The translations under genes and the position numbers were made by a program. Source: DASUVM01 sp963704675 (lineage in GTDB: Bacteria > Patescibacteriota > Saccharimonadia > Saccharimonadales > Saccharimonadaceae). From it: 64,000 nt of DNA. A model generated the notes under the pieces. That model saw only the letters and a list, made by a program, of their open reading frames with translations. It had not been told where the DNA came from and did not search any database. The stretch spans positions 1,116,001-1,180,000 of the forward strand of contig OY969928.1 of assembly GCA_963704675.1 (NCBI GenBank). The letters run 5' to 3'. Positions 50,679-58,709 of the stretch are shown here, piece by piece (the first letter of the stretch is position 1; each line of letters opens with the position of its first letter).

Positions 50679-50964
50679 GTGTGAAGTTGAGCTTAGGTAC
50701 GCGCAGCTACTTGGCATGAACAGTTAAACGGTGCGTGGTTGATTGCACACGAGCATATTTCAATGCCCTGTTGATGTTAAGAAATAGGTGTGATCTCGCG
50801 TCTTAATACTAAGCTCGTTTTATTTGCCCTTAGGTTTATGCGAGCTTATGCATGAATAGCAAGTCGATCCATCGACCCACCTTTAAAAGTGCGAAATAAT
50901 AGATAAACTGAGATATGTTATTATAGTCGTAAAAGCATAAGCCTGAAAAGAACGAGAGAGAAAC
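50679..50964. other. Intergenic region of about 290 nt
   Basis: No gene recognised. The right end carries AT-rich promoter-like sequence (TATTATAG near 50918) before the FAD-linked oxidase. Confidence 0.35.
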
Positions 50965-52605
50965 ATGAACAAAATTGCAACTTATTTGCAAGAGCACGTA
51001 AGCGGTGAGGTCCTTACGAGTACGAGTGCGCGTCGCTATTTTTCGACTGACGCGAGTGTACTGACAGTCCCGCCAGCCATGGTCGTGTATCCGCATAATA
51101 CTGCTGATGTTCGCAAGGTAGCTCGGTTTTGTTGGCAATTAGCCGAAAAAGGACATCGCTTGCCAATTACTGCCCGAGGCCGTGGAACTGATTTGGCGGG
51201 TGCGGCTATTGGTAGGGGTCTTATTATGGTGTTCCCGGCGCATATGAATAAATTGCTCGAACTTGATTCTAAACAGAAACTGGTTCGCTTGCAACCTGGC
51301 GTCACGTTTCGATCATTGCAGGATACGCTCAACACGCATGGGCTTTTCTTGCCGCCATATCCAGCCTCTTATGATTATTCGTCAGTTGGCGGAGCGGTTG
51401 CGAATAATTCTGCGGGTGAGAAAACTGTTAAATATGGTACCATGCGCCAATATGTCCGTAACCTTGAGGTTGTACTGGCAAACGGTGATATTATTCAAAC
51501 CTCTCGTATTTCAAAGCGTGAGCTTAGTCATAAAAAAGGCCTGCCGGGTTTTGAGGGTGAGATTTATCGTCAAGTCGACGGCCTTATTAGTGATAACTGG
51601 GATCTATTACAGAATTACCTGAAAGAACGTGGCCAAACTTCTAAAAACGCCTCTGGTTATGCGTTGGCTGAAGTTAAGCATAAAGATGGATCATTCGATC
51701 TAACGCCGTTATTTGTTGGTTCACAGGGAACGCTCGGTATTGTTACTGAAGCAATCTTGGCAGTTGAGCCCTATGTGTCAACTAAGACATTGATGTTAAT
51801 TGAGTGCCATGACCTTGATAGTGCTGAAGCGGTTGTTGAAAAGTTAATGCCCCTTAGTCCAAGTGCGCTTGAAATGGTTGATAGTAATCTGCTGAACTAC
51901 CTACATAAACAAAATCCAGCGCTACTCGCGAGCGCGATTAAAGAGCCGTTTCCCGATATTGTGCTACTTGCCGAATTTGATGATCCGAATTCACGAAAAC
52001 AGCATGCTAAAGCTAAAAAAGCTGAACGTTTGCTTAAAAATATTACTGGCGCGGTGCGGATCTCAACTGACTTTGAAGAACAAGAACTGCTTTGGAGCAT
52101 CAGACGCTCCGCGGCTGTTATGATGACATATAGCGAAGGTAATAAGGCCGCAATACCAGTGATTGAAGACGGTGTTGTACCCCGAGAAAAATTTAAATTA
52201 CTGCTGAGCGGGCTCTATGCACTCTTAAAAAAATATCATCTGCAAGTAGCGGTTTGGGGGCATGCTGGTGACGCAAATTTGCACGTACAACCAATTATGG
52301 ACCTGACTCAGCTCAGTGACCGGCAGAAAATTTTTAAATTAATGGACGAATACCATAAATTAGTTGTAAAACTGGGTGGTAGTATGTGCGCCGAGCATAA
52401 TGATGGCCGCTTACGCGCGCCTTATCTTGTGGGCCAACACGGCCAAGAGGTATATGATTTATTTGCGGCAGTTAAAAAAGTATTTGACCCATATGATATT
52501 TTAAACCCTGGCGTAAAATTTGGCACAACTATTAAAGATGTCGTCAGCCAACTGCGCCAAAACTATACAATTGATCATTTACACGATTTTCTACCCTATA
52601 CTTAA
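50965..52605 (+). CDS. FAD-linked oxidase (GlcD / D-lactate dehydrogenase type)
   Basis: A 546-aa flavoprotein of the VAO/PCMH family. The FAD-binding domain shows PITARGRGTDLAGAAIGRGL (about 67-86), SSVGGAVANNSAGEKTVKYG (about 133) and LFVGSQGTLGIVTEA (about 246). The C-terminal cap has WGHAGDANLHVQ (about 432) and F-D-P-Y-D-I-L-N-P-G (about 509), typical of D-2-hydroxyacid dehydrogenases. No iron-sulfur C-terminal domain is present. It probably oxidises D-lactate or glycolate; electron acceptor unknown. Confidence 0.87.
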   Translation: MNKIATYLQEHVSGEVLTSTSARRYFSTDASVLTVPPAMVVYPHNTADVRKVARFCWQLAEKGHRLPITARGRGTDLAGAAIGRGLIMVFPAHMNKLLELDSKQKLVRLQPGVTFRSLQDTLNTHGLFLPPYPASYDYSSVGGAVANNSAGEKTVKYGTMRQYVRNLEVVLANGDIIQTSRISKRELSHKKGLPGFEGEIYRQVDGLISDNWDLLQNYLKERGQTSKNASGYALAEVKHKDGSFDLTPLFVGSQGTLGIVTEAILAVEPYVSTKTLMLIECHDLDSAEAVVEKLMPLSPSALEMVDSNLLNYLHKQNPALLASAIKEPFPDIVLLAEFDDPNSRKQHAKAKKAERLLKNITGAVRISTDFEEQELLWSIRRSAAVMMTYSEGNKAAIPVIEDGVVPREKFKLLLSGLYALLKKYHLQVAVWGHAGDANLHVQPIMDLTQLSDRQKIFKLMDEYHKLVVKLGGSMCAEHNDGRLRAPYLVGQHGQEVYDLFAAVKKVFDPYDILNPGVKFGTTIKDVVSQLRQNYTIDHLHDFLPYT

Positions 52606-52656
52606 ACTTGATTATACTATTAGTGTGGCTATGATAAAGCCCATATCTACCCGTAA

Positions 52657-52743
52657 GCGCGAGTGGCGGAATCGGTAGACGCGCTAGCTTCAGGTGCTAG
52701 TGTCCATTCGGACGTGGAGGTTCAAGTCCTCTCTCGCGCACCA
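52657..52743 (+). tRNA. tRNA-Leu (anticodon CAG)
   Basis: An 87-nt class II tRNA with encoded CCA; acceptor and T-arm are identical to the tRNA-Leu at 33690; anticodon loop CTTCAGG decodes CUG. The antisense strand encodes the well-known spurious peptide R-E-R-G-L-E-P-P-R-P-N-G-H. Confidence 0.97.
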
Positions 52744-52753
52744 AGATTGAATA

Positions 52754-52842
52754 ACAGAGGTACAAGTGCTCAACCATGGAGCACTTTTTGTTTTTGCAGG
52801 TGATTCTGTATCTGTAAATCCGGTTCACGTCCTCTCTGGTTC
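52754..52842 (+). repeat. tRNA-downstream element, copy 2
   Basis: ACAGAGGTACA pairs with TGTATCTGT (one bulge), enclosing a U-tract hairpin AAGTGCTC/GAGCACTT. It is followed by GGTTCACGTCCTCTCTGG (from 52822), an almost exact copy of the tRNA-Leu T-arm and 3' strand. Same layout as copy 1 at 33789. Confidence 0.7.
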
Positions 52843-52857
52843 TGATATAATGGCTCC

Positions 52858-53259
52858 ATGTTTGTATCACCTGAAAAAATTGCTCCATCACAAGATTTCT
52901 TGAAAGAACGTACTGTAAGATTTATTTTTTCCTGTCTACGAGAAGGCAATACCGAGGACTTACCGCCAACGCCGCTCCTTCGTAAAGACGATGCAGGAAA
53001 TTTGGTTGCGATTGACGGACATAATCTTATAGCCGCCCGACAGTTCCGGGGTGAGGACGTCGAAGTAATTGTCGCAGAATCATCTGCCGATGGCTTGCCG
53101 CCAACAACAGACGCAAATGTCACTCGCAACGAAGAACTCGCCGCCAAATATGATTCTGTATTGGGTGAACGACAAAAAGTTGCCGCTGAAGGCATTGTAA
53201 CTTTTGCTGACCTCATAGCACGCTACCAACCTTTGTTTGCGGAAGCATCGGCCACATAG
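52858..53259 (+). CDS. ParB/sulfiredoxin-like domain protein
   Basis: A 133-aa protein. The segment LPPTPLLRKDDAGNLVAIDG then H-N-L-I-A-A-R (about 35-62) follows the ParB/Srx pattern, with a G-H dipeptide in the nucleotide-binding loop. The rest is helical. Such domains act as CTPases, nucleases or kinases. It is directly downstream of tRNA-Leu and its repeat element, a typical place for integrated genes. Confidence 0.55.
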   Translation: MFVSPEKIAPSQDFLKERTVRFIFSCLREGNTEDLPPTPLLRKDDAGNLVAIDGHNLIAARQFRGEDVEVIVAESSADGLPPTTDANVTRNEELAAKYDSVLGERQKVAAEGIVTFADLIARYQPLFAEASAT

Positions 53260-53431
53260 TAAGCTCAAAAAGCTATAAAATGGAATCTCCAGAATCACAA
53301 ATTCCGATTAAGAGTAACGGCATTATGCCAATTGGGGAGGGTAGCTCAGAGATAGAATATCGCTAGATCTTCGATTCTCAATGAGGTAGTGGCTCTAAGC
53401 AAGTTTTTCTACACGGAGTAAAAATCGTATC

Positions 53432-53469
53432 TTGACATAATAATACCTTTTTGGTACCATTTAAGTACT
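53432..53469 (+). promoter_or_regulatory. Promoter/operator of the toxin-antitoxin pair
   Basis: TTGACA (53432-53437), a 17-nt spacer and TACCAT (53455-53460). The palindrome TTGGTACCA overlaps the -10 box, and a second, AAGTACT, follows before the ATG. This fits autorepression by the antitoxin or toxin-antitoxin complex. Confidence 0.55.
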
Positions 53470-53748
53470 ATGACCACAAAACTACAAATACCAATCGATC
53501 AAGAAGTCCGCGAAGGCCTAGAGCGCCGTGCCCGCAGCTTAGGCTTTGACTCTGCGCAAGCCTACATCCGCGTATGGGCTAAAGCCGAAGCCGAAGGCCG
53601 GAAGCTCGACTTTGACGGCAAGGCAGTCGTTCTCAGCCCTGAAGCAAACGCCCGCTACGAGCAGATGATCGCCGAACTCGACGAGGAAAAAAAGAATGGC
53701 CAAGTCAAAGAGTTTACCTCTGTCGAAGACTTCATGAAAGACCTATAG
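53470..53748 (+). CDS. RelB/DinJ-type antitoxin
   Basis: A 92-aa protein: an N-terminal ribbon-helix-helix (TTKLQIPIDQEVREGLERRA, then A-R-S-L-G-F-D-S-A-Q-A-Y-I-R) binds DNA, and the acidic C-terminal part (Y-E-Q-M-I-A-E-L-D-E-E-K-K) would wrap and neutralise the toxin encoded 6 nt downstream. It is regulated by its own operator. Confidence 0.8.
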   Translation: MTTKLQIPIDQEVREGLERRARSLGFDSAQAYIRVWAKAEAEGRKLDFDGKAVVLSPEANARYEQMIAELDEEKKNGQVKEFTSVEDFMKDL

Positions 53749-53754
53749 GCGCGA

Positions 53755-54021
53755 ATGAAGCCTATCCGTCGCCATCGTAAGTTCGAGAAGAACTTCAAGA
53801 GCCGTATCTCGCCAAATCCAAAATTAAAGAAGCAGTTCGTAGGCCGACTAGAACTATTTAAGGCGGGTATTCGGGACTATCCTCTCGACGACCACGCCCT
53901 AGTTGGGGCAATGAAAGGTCTACGTGCTTTTTCGATTGGCGGTGACCTGCGGGTTGTCTATCGAGAGACGGAAGAGCATTACGAGTTTCTTGATATCGGC
54001 TCACATAATCAGGTATATTGA
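53755..54021 (+). CDS. YafQ/RelE-type mRNA interferase toxin
   Basis: An 88-aa basic protein: R-R-H-R-K-F-E-K-N-F-K at the start, D-H-A-L-V-G-A-M-K-G, then R-V-V-Y-R and the ending FLDIGSHNQVY, which is characteristic of YafQ-like toxins that cleave mRNA on the ribosome. Key His and basic residues are present, so it looks active. Repeat copy 3 follows within 10 nt. Confidence 0.85.
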   Translation: MKPIRRHRKFEKNFKSRISPNPKLKKQFVGRLELFKAGIRDYPLDDHALVGAMKGLRAFSIGGDLRVVYRETEEHYEFLDIGSHNQVY

Positions 54022-54028
54022 TCAGCTT

Positions 54029-54090
54029 TTCATACATCGACAAAATGCTTATCTCAATTTGGTTCCACGACAGCTCGCATTGGTGCACCA
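54029..54090. repeat. 60-65 bp dispersed repeat, copy 3
   Basis: TTCATACATCGACAAAATGC, then TTTGGTTCCACGACAGCTCG and CATTGGTGCACCA. The end GGTGCACCA is followed 10 nt later by a tRNA-downstream element, just as a real tRNA 3' end is, so this copy occupies a tRNA-like position. Confidence 0.7.
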
Positions 54091-54100
54091 TGATATTATT

Positions 54101-54187
54101 ACAGATATAAAAGTGTTCCACAATGTGGGGCACTTTTTTGTTTTGAGTAAATTCTATCTGTTGCACTGGTTCAAGTCTATTGGTTCA
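54101..54187 (+). repeat. tRNA-downstream element, copy 3 (without a tRNA)
   Basis: ACAGATA pairs with TATCTGT (54101-54107 with 54155-54161), enclosing the U-tract hairpin AAAGTGTTCCAC/GTGGGGCACTTT. GGTTCAAGTCTATTGG follows from 54168. It follows repeat copy 3 rather than a tRNA. Confidence 0.65.
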
Positions 54188-54190
54188 TCA

Positions 54191-54219
54191 TTGCTTATAT
54201 CGGTTAGAGATGATATAAT
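54191..54219 (+). promoter_or_regulatory. Sigma70 promoter of the 54289 unit
   Basis: TTGCTT (54191-54196), a 17-nt spacer and a perfect TATAAT (54214-54219). GAAGAGGG lies before the ATG at 54289. Confidence 0.65.
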
Positions 54220-54288
54220 AAGTTAAGTCTTCACCTTTACAATCTATTTAGTCAGCCCATCACAATCATTTTGAGAAGAGGGTACGAT

Positions 54289-54704
54289 ATGATCCGTATG
54301 AGCATCGCTGCAGCTTCTCAGGACGGTGCCATAGCAACGCTTCGAGAAGGTGAGGTACAAGTTGGTGAAGCCCTAGAGGCTGTCACTACCTTGGTGCTAA
54401 CCTCTACCTTCCGTACGGGGCGCTTTCGGCGCCTCGGGATGAAACTTGCCCAGATGTCAAGTTCACACATCGTGATCGAGTCTGGTCGGCATTTGACGCA
54501 GCCTCCTCTGGACGAAGTGAGCGCATTTCCGGCCGGGTGTGATCGATTTTCCTACAATTCACCCCCAGTTTCGAAGGTGCCGAATCCGGCTTCAGGCATC
54601 TACTCATGGCTGCATGGGCCTACACGATTACCTATCCTGATCTGCGAAGTCCAGAGTTATCCGCATATTTCAAGGATCCGGCCAATGACCCTCGACCTGC
54701 ATGA
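54289..54704 (+). pseudogene. GC-rich orphan gene, frameshifted in the middle
   Basis: The first frame runs MIRMSIAAASQDGAIATLRE ... to about 54540. From there the -1 frame is the protein-like one: L-Q-F-T-P-S-F-E-G-A-E-S-G-F, HLLMAAWAYTITYPDLRSPE and a stop at 54704, 7 nt before the closing palindrome. One base therefore appears to be missing near GATTTTCC (about 54545). Repaired, the product is about 138 aa, soluble, family unknown. It is a single-gene unit with its own promoter. Confidence 0.55.
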
Positions 54705-54711
54705 TTGCGGT

Positions 54712-54755
54712 GGGAGAGAGGCTGGAGTCTGTCAATGACTTCAGCCCTCCTCTCC
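54712..54755 (+). terminator. Palindrome closing the 54289 unit
   Basis: The left arm runs GGAGAG, AGG, CTGGAGTC and pairs with GACTTCAG, CCT, CTCTCC (one bulged C). TTAAGGC follows, so there is no real U-run. Confidence 0.6.
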
Positions 54756-54880
54756 TTAAGGCTGACTGAATAGGCTATAGATAGATTTGAACTGAGATTC
54801 TCCACATTCAAAACTACCTTGATTTTTCGAATATGCTGTCAACGATCTCGTCAGCATAAGTAAAGGCAAGTTGTACGAGT

Positions 54881-54944
54881 TTCTTGTACATAAAGAGAAT
54901 ACTAGTCTTAATGTGGTTCCACGACAGGCCGCATTGGTGCACCA
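54881..54944. repeat. 60-65 bp dispersed repeat, copy 4
   Basis: TTCTTGTACATAAAGAGAAT, then ACTAGTCTTAATGTGGTTCC and ACGACAGGCCGCATTGGTGC-ACCA. The minus strand continues past the repeat as M-Y-K-K-L-V-Q-L-A-F-T-Y-A-D, comparable to the MYEKLI and MYEELL that follow copies 3 and 1. Confidence 0.65.
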
Positions 54945-55041
54945 TGATGTGATCGTTAATTTTTCCAGAGAGAATGGTTCCATAATTTATTTTCGGAGCC
55001 GCTACTTCCCGGGCTTGTTAAATCAATGTTATTATGCCGAC

Positions 55042-55662
55042 ATGCAACCAGAAAGTTCTTATACCATTGGCGTTGGGCCACACCCCAAGCCGTGGCCAAC
55101 TGATGAAAAGTACGACATCGAGCTGCTAGAGCACGGCGATACTCGCAATGTACTTGATAAATATCGCTATTGGAAGAACGAGGCGATTATTGCCGACTTA
55201 GATCAGCATCGCCTGCTACTGCATATCGCAATCGAAAACTGGCAGCATGATTTTAACATTGGCACGATTGTACGTAATGCCAATGCATTTAACATTGAAG
55301 CGGTGCATATCATTGGCAAACGCCAGTGGAATAAGCGGGGGGCGATGGTAACAAACCGATACTTACATGTATTCCATCATGCAACAGTGGCAGATTTTGT
55401 GACTATTATAAAACAAGAAAATCGAGAGATTATCGCGATCGATAACTTACCAGGTGCGATATCACTTTCTAACATAACACTTCCAGAAAATTGCGTGTTG
55501 GTTTTTGGCGGGGAAGGGCCCGGCATTAGTGAAGAGTTGGCAAGCGCAGCCTCAAAAATGGTTGCTATTGAGCAGTTTGGCTCTACTCGCTCAGTCAATG
55601 TTGGCGTTGCTTCGGGCATTGTTATGTATGCATGGCTACAGCAACACGTGCTTGGCAAATAA
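55042..55662 (+). CDS. TrmH/SpoU-family RNA 2'-O-methyltransferase
   Basis: A 206-aa SPOUT methylase. The three motifs are NIGTIVRNANAFNIEAVHII (about 73), VLVFGGEGPGISEEL (about 154) and S-T-R-S-V-N-V-G-V-A-S-G-I-V (about 184). These form the trefoil knot that binds SAM. The target, a tRNA or rRNA ribose, is unknown. The start ATG at 55042 (M-Q-P-E-S-S) is chosen because TATTAT ends 6 nt before it; longer frames run through repeat copy 4. Confidence 0.88.
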   Translation: MQPESSYTIGVGPHPKPWPTDEKYDIELLEHGDTRNVLDKYRYWKNEAIIADLDQHRLLLHIAIENWQHDFNIGTIVRNANAFNIEAVHIIGKRQWNKRGAMVTNRYLHVFHHATVADFVTIIKQENREIIAIDNLPGAISLSNITLPENCVLVFGGEGPGISEELASAASKMVAIEQFGSTRSVNVGVASGIVMYAWLQQHVLGK

Positions 55663-55719
55663 GGTAAAAACTGCTATTATCATCTGGAATCAACGAATGT
55701 TGAAACCCATTCGAGACCC

Positions 55720-55796
55720 GGGCGCTTAGCTCAGTTGGCTAGAGCACCTCGTTTACACCGAGGGGGTCGGGGGTTCGAGCCCCTCAGCGCCCACCA
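55720..55796 (+). tRNA. tRNA-Val (anticodon UAC)
   Basis: A 77-nt tRNA with encoded CCA, acceptor GGGCGCT paired with AGCGCCC, D-arm TAGCTCAGTTGG, anticodon loop TTTACAC and T-arm GGGTTCGAGCCCC. Confidence 0.97.
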
Positions 55797-55798
55797 TA

Positions 55799-55834
55799 GA
55801 AAAAACCAGGTTATAATAACCTGGTTTTTTCTAT
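55799..55834. terminator. Bidirectional terminator after tRNA-Val
   Basis: AGAAAAAACCAGG pairs with CCTGGTTTTTTCT around TTATAATAA. It can serve both tRNA-Val and the convergent 55831-56058 gene. Confidence 0.9.
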
Positions 55835-56058
55835 GGCAACGGGCTTATTGAATTGCTATCAATTTCATCACCATCTTCGTAGCGCTTTAATACCGTTTTC
55901 AAATAAGCTATAGTATACGCAGCTCCTTTTTGATCTATTATTTGCTCTGTTTTAGAATTCAGGTCTTTTATTTGAGATTCTGCATATCCCATTTCACCTT
56001 TGTATGTTTTTTTCATCCATTCATGGATTTTATCTTTGAGTATAGCAATTTCTTTCAT
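55831..56058 (-). CDS. Small charged hypothetical protein
   Basis: A 75-aa helical protein, MKEIAILKDKIHEWMKKTYK..., with an acidic C-terminus (EDGDEIDSNS). No domain recognised. It stands alone and converges on tRNA-Val. Confidence 0.5.
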   Translation of the reverse strand: MKEIAILKDKIHEWMKKTYKGEMGYAESQIKDLNSKTEQIIDQKGAAYTIAYLKTVLKRYEDGDEIDSNSISPLP

Positions 56059-56170
56059 ATCTTAATTTATAGCAAAATAGACATTGCAAGATCTATAGAA
56101 GCTAGAGTCTATACCTCTAATACTGCTTCGGTGGTCGTATATAATAAAAGAGTTAATCAGGGGGTGAGTT

Positions 56171-56533
56171 ATGACTGAACGTAAGAAATTGGATATTTTT
56201 ACCAGATTTACAACAGTAGTATCAAGTGCACTTGGTCGGCCATGGGTATTCATAGTAGCACTTGGCATCTTGCTATTATGGGGAATAAACGGCCCGATTC
56301 TTGGTTTTTCTGATACATGGCAGCTCATTATTAATACAAGCACGACAATTGTGACATTTCTCATGGTTTTTATTATTCAAAACACGCAAAATAGAGATAA
56401 TTTGGCCATGAACATTAAGCTCGATGCCATAATGAAACAGATGGACATTACCGAAGATAAATTGTTGCAGGCTGAAGATGCAAGTGACAAAAAGTTAGAA
56501 AAGGTTAAAAAACGTATAGAACAAAGTAAATAG
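56171..56533 (+). CDS. Low-affinity iron permease-family membrane protein
   Basis: A 120-aa protein with two hydrophobic segments (about 25-45 and 50-72) and the motif W-Q-L-I-I-N-T-S-T-T-I-V-T-F-L-M-V-F, then Q-N-T-Q-N-R-D, of the PF04120 family, ending in a coiled coil. Bacterial members are of uncertain function despite the name. It lies 10 nt before the stress SDR gene, so they are co-transcribed. Confidence 0.8.
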   Translation: MTERKKLDIFTRFTTVVSSALGRPWVFIVALGILLLWGINGPILGFSDTWQLIINTSTTIVTFLMVFIIQNTQNRDNLAMNIKLDAIMKQMDITEDKLLQAEDASDKKLEKVKKRIEQSK

Positions 56534-56543
56534 GAGGATATAT

Positions 56544-57446
56544 ATGGCGGACGTAAAAAATCAATACACTATGCAAGATCCCACAAAACAATATCCAAAG
56601 CCCGAATTTGATACCGATATGCAACCTGAGCCGGGGCTGGCAAACAGAATGAACCCCAAGCCTGACCATGGCGAGGAAAGCTACAAAGGCGCAGGGAAAC
56701 TTGAGGGGCGTAAAGCGCTCGTAACGGGTGCCGACTCTGGTATTGGCCGAGCAGCTGCCATTGCCTTTGCGCGTGAGGGTGCTGACATTATGATGTCGTA
56801 TCTACCCGAAGAGGAAGAAGACGCGCGTGAGGTTAAAGAGCTCATTGAAGCAGCTGGCCGAAAAGTTGTTTCAATGCCGGGCGATATTGGTGATGAGGCA
56901 TTTTGTAAAGAGCTGATTGAAAAGACGGTTTCAGAACTTGACGGACTTGATATTCTTGCTAATATAGCCGGCAAGCAGATAGCAAAAGACGATATTTCAG
57001 AGATTTCAACTGAACAGTTCGACAAAACGTTCAAAGTAAATGTATATGCTATGTTTTGGCTTTGTAAATTTGCCATTCCACATATGCCGCCGGGCGCGTC
57101 GATAATTAATACTGCCTCAATTCAATCATATGACCCGTCGCCAACCTTGCTGGATTATGCATCGACCAAGGCAACTATCGTTGCTTTTACAAAAGGTTTA
57201 GCCAAACAGGTTGCCAAAAAAGGAATTCGCGTTAACGCTGTAGCACCTGGCCCAATTTGGACGCCTTTACAACCAAGCTTTGGCCAGCCGCCTGAGAAGA
57301 TTCCAAATTTTGGCGCTTCAACGCCAATTGGCCGGCCAGGCCAACCGGCTGAAGTGGCGCCAGCGTATGTCTTTTTTGCCTCACAAGAGTCAAGTTATAT
57401 TACCGCCGAAACACTTGGTGTTACTGGCGGTCAGCATTTACCATAG
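56544..57446 (+). CDS. SDR-family oxidoreductase (YghA/general-stress type)
   Basis: A 300-aa SDR with the extended N-terminus of the YghA/YdaD branch (P-T-K-Q-Y-P-K-P-E-F ... G-L-A-N-R-M-N-P-K-P-D-H-G-E-E-S-Y). Motifs are TGADSGIGRAAAIAFA (about 60), N-I-A-G-K-Q (about 140) and the catalytic Y-A-S-T-K (about 204). AGGAGG lies just before the ATG. Relatives respond to general stress and reduce aldehydes; the exact substrate is not known. Confidence 0.87.
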   Translation: MADVKNQYTMQDPTKQYPKPEFDTDMQPEPGLANRMNPKPDHGEESYKGAGKLEGRKALVTGADSGIGRAAAIAFAREGADIMMSYLPEEEEDAREVKELIEAAGRKVVSMPGDIGDEAFCKELIEKTVSELDGLDILANIAGKQIAKDDISEISTEQFDKTFKVNVYAMFWLCKFAIPHMPPGASIINTASIQSYDPSPTLLDYASTKATIVAFTKGLAKQVAKKGIRVNAVAPGPIWTPLQPSFGQPPEKIPNFGASTPIGRPGQPAEVAPAYVFFASQESSYITAETLGVTGGQHLP

Positions 57447-57483
57447 AATGCCCTACACGGTGGCTTAGATACTGAGCTGTCTT

Positions 57484-57684
57484 TTACTTCTTCTTAGTTG
57501 ATTTTTTCTTTGGCTTAGCCGGTACTTTTGCACCCTCTTTTTTGGCCTCGGCTAGTCCAATTGCGACCGCTTGTTTTTTATTTTTGACTGTTTTACCGCT
57601 CTTGCCACTTTTGAGCTTGCCTTCTTTCATCTCGTGCATTGCTTTTTCAACTTTTTTCTGTGCTTTTGGATCATACTTGTTCAT
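57484..57684 (-). CDS. Small Lys-rich protein (DUF6496-like)
   Basis: A 66-aa protein, M-N-K-Y-D-P-K-A-Q-K-K-V-E-K-A-M, then HEMKEGKLKSGKSGKTVKNK and QAVAIGLAEAKK, with a C-terminal run of Lys. This matches the DUF6496 pattern as I know it. The start at 57684 has GAGGG upstream; an in-frame extension is not protein-like. Probably nucleic-acid binding. It is convergent with the stress SDR. Confidence 0.7.
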   Translation of the reverse strand: MNKYDPKAQKKVEKAMHEMKEGKLKSGKSGKTVKNKKQAVAIGLAEAKKEGAKVPAKPKKKSTKKK

Positions 57685-57793
57685 GGGCCTGCCCTCGTTT
57701 ACTAGTTGGTACTTTTTATTATAAACAATAGTGTAAAGCCTTTCGGTATTAGCATTATACACATAACATACACCTACTTGATATACTAAAGAG

Positions 57794-58654
57794 ATGTGCA
57801 ATATGCATGAAAGAGAACGAAACCCTAATTTAGTGTTTGTTGGTATGCACGGCAAACCCGAAGTGGTTGGCCTGGCTTTGCGTAAAAGTCTACATAACGA
57901 TCCTGTCATTGGATGGGATGAGGAAATAGCGAATAGATTGGCTTATGAGGAAGGCGTACGTCAAGTTGAATATAATTTGGCACTTGCGTTTGGCAGGGCA
58001 GCCGTCAACGCGACAAGTAATGTGTATGAGTTATTCCGACCGGCACAGCTTTTAGAACTTGCCGAAGGCCGTGAATACGTGCTTGACATACATGATGTGC
58101 CCCTTGATAACCGGGCAGACTTTTTAGAAATGGGCGAAAAAAGCGCACCGTACCTCTTAGGCATTGCCGTGCTTTTAGACATACAAAATGTTGTTATTGT
58201 TCGCGGCAAAAAGAAGCTTGTTGGTAATAATCAGCGCGCGGCGGTTATTGAAATGGGCAGGGGCGAAAATGGCGAATTGATAAACCGAGGCGTCTTGCGA
58301 TTGCGAGCCTGCATGGGCAAAATAGCTGCTGGCGAGGTTCCAGTGGTTAATACCGGCGATTTTAACTATTACGAAGGAGTTATTGAAATTGAAACTCCAG
58401 ATGCCGAAGCTTGGAGATTACCAGAAATGGCATATATTGAGCCATTTGGCACATTGCCCCCAAATGTTTTGCAGCGCTTAAGAGATGCCGGCATTGCACT
58501 GCCGCCCGGCAGATACGTGGCTGATTACTGGAACGGTCAAAGTTCGAACCCGGGTAGGTATTTTGGCAGTGTGCTGCGCAGAATTCAAGATCCGTTCGGT
58601 GCTGTGCGTACCGAACCGCCGCAATATCAGCGCCGTGCACTTGTTTATCGCTAA
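57794..58654 (+). CDS. Hypothetical protein, possibly aspartoacylase-like
   Basis: A 286-aa soluble protein. V-F-V-G-M-H-G-K-P-E-V-V-G (about 15) and V-L-D-I-H-D (about 96) are reminiscent of the zinc ligands of M14 aspartoacylase/AstE proteins, but the first His and Glu are three residues apart rather than two, so the assignment is weak. TATACT ends exactly 6 nt before the ATG at 57794, supporting this start without a Shine-Dalgarno. Confidence 0.5.
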   Translation: MCNMHERERNPNLVFVGMHGKPEVVGLALRKSLHNDPVIGWDEEIANRLAYEEGVRQVEYNLALAFGRAAVNATSNVYELFRPAQLLELAEGREYVLDIHDVPLDNRADFLEMGEKSAPYLLGIAVLLDIQNVVIVRGKKKLVGNNQRAAVIEMGRGENGELINRGVLRLRACMGKIAAGEVPVVNTGDFNYYEGVIEIETPDAEAWRLPEMAYIEPFGTLPPNVLQRLRDAGIALPPGRYVADYWNGQSSNPGRYFGSVLRRIQDPFGAVRTEPPQYQRRALVYR

Positions 58655-58709
58655 GCGCTGCCATTTCTGTTCGCGATTTACTATTGTATAATACTAAAAA
58701 GGAGTTTTT

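Noticed and set aside
52697..52891. Minus-strand frame ending in R-E-R-G-L-E-P-P-R-P-N-G-H
   Set aside because: It is the antisense of tRNA-Leu; this peptide is a well-known false gene prediction.
53858..54166. Minus-strand frame over the toxin gene and repeat copy 3
   Set aside because: Antisense to a clear YafQ toxin; only the repeat-encoded Q-C-E-L-S-W-N-Q-I is noteworthy and is reported as the repeat.
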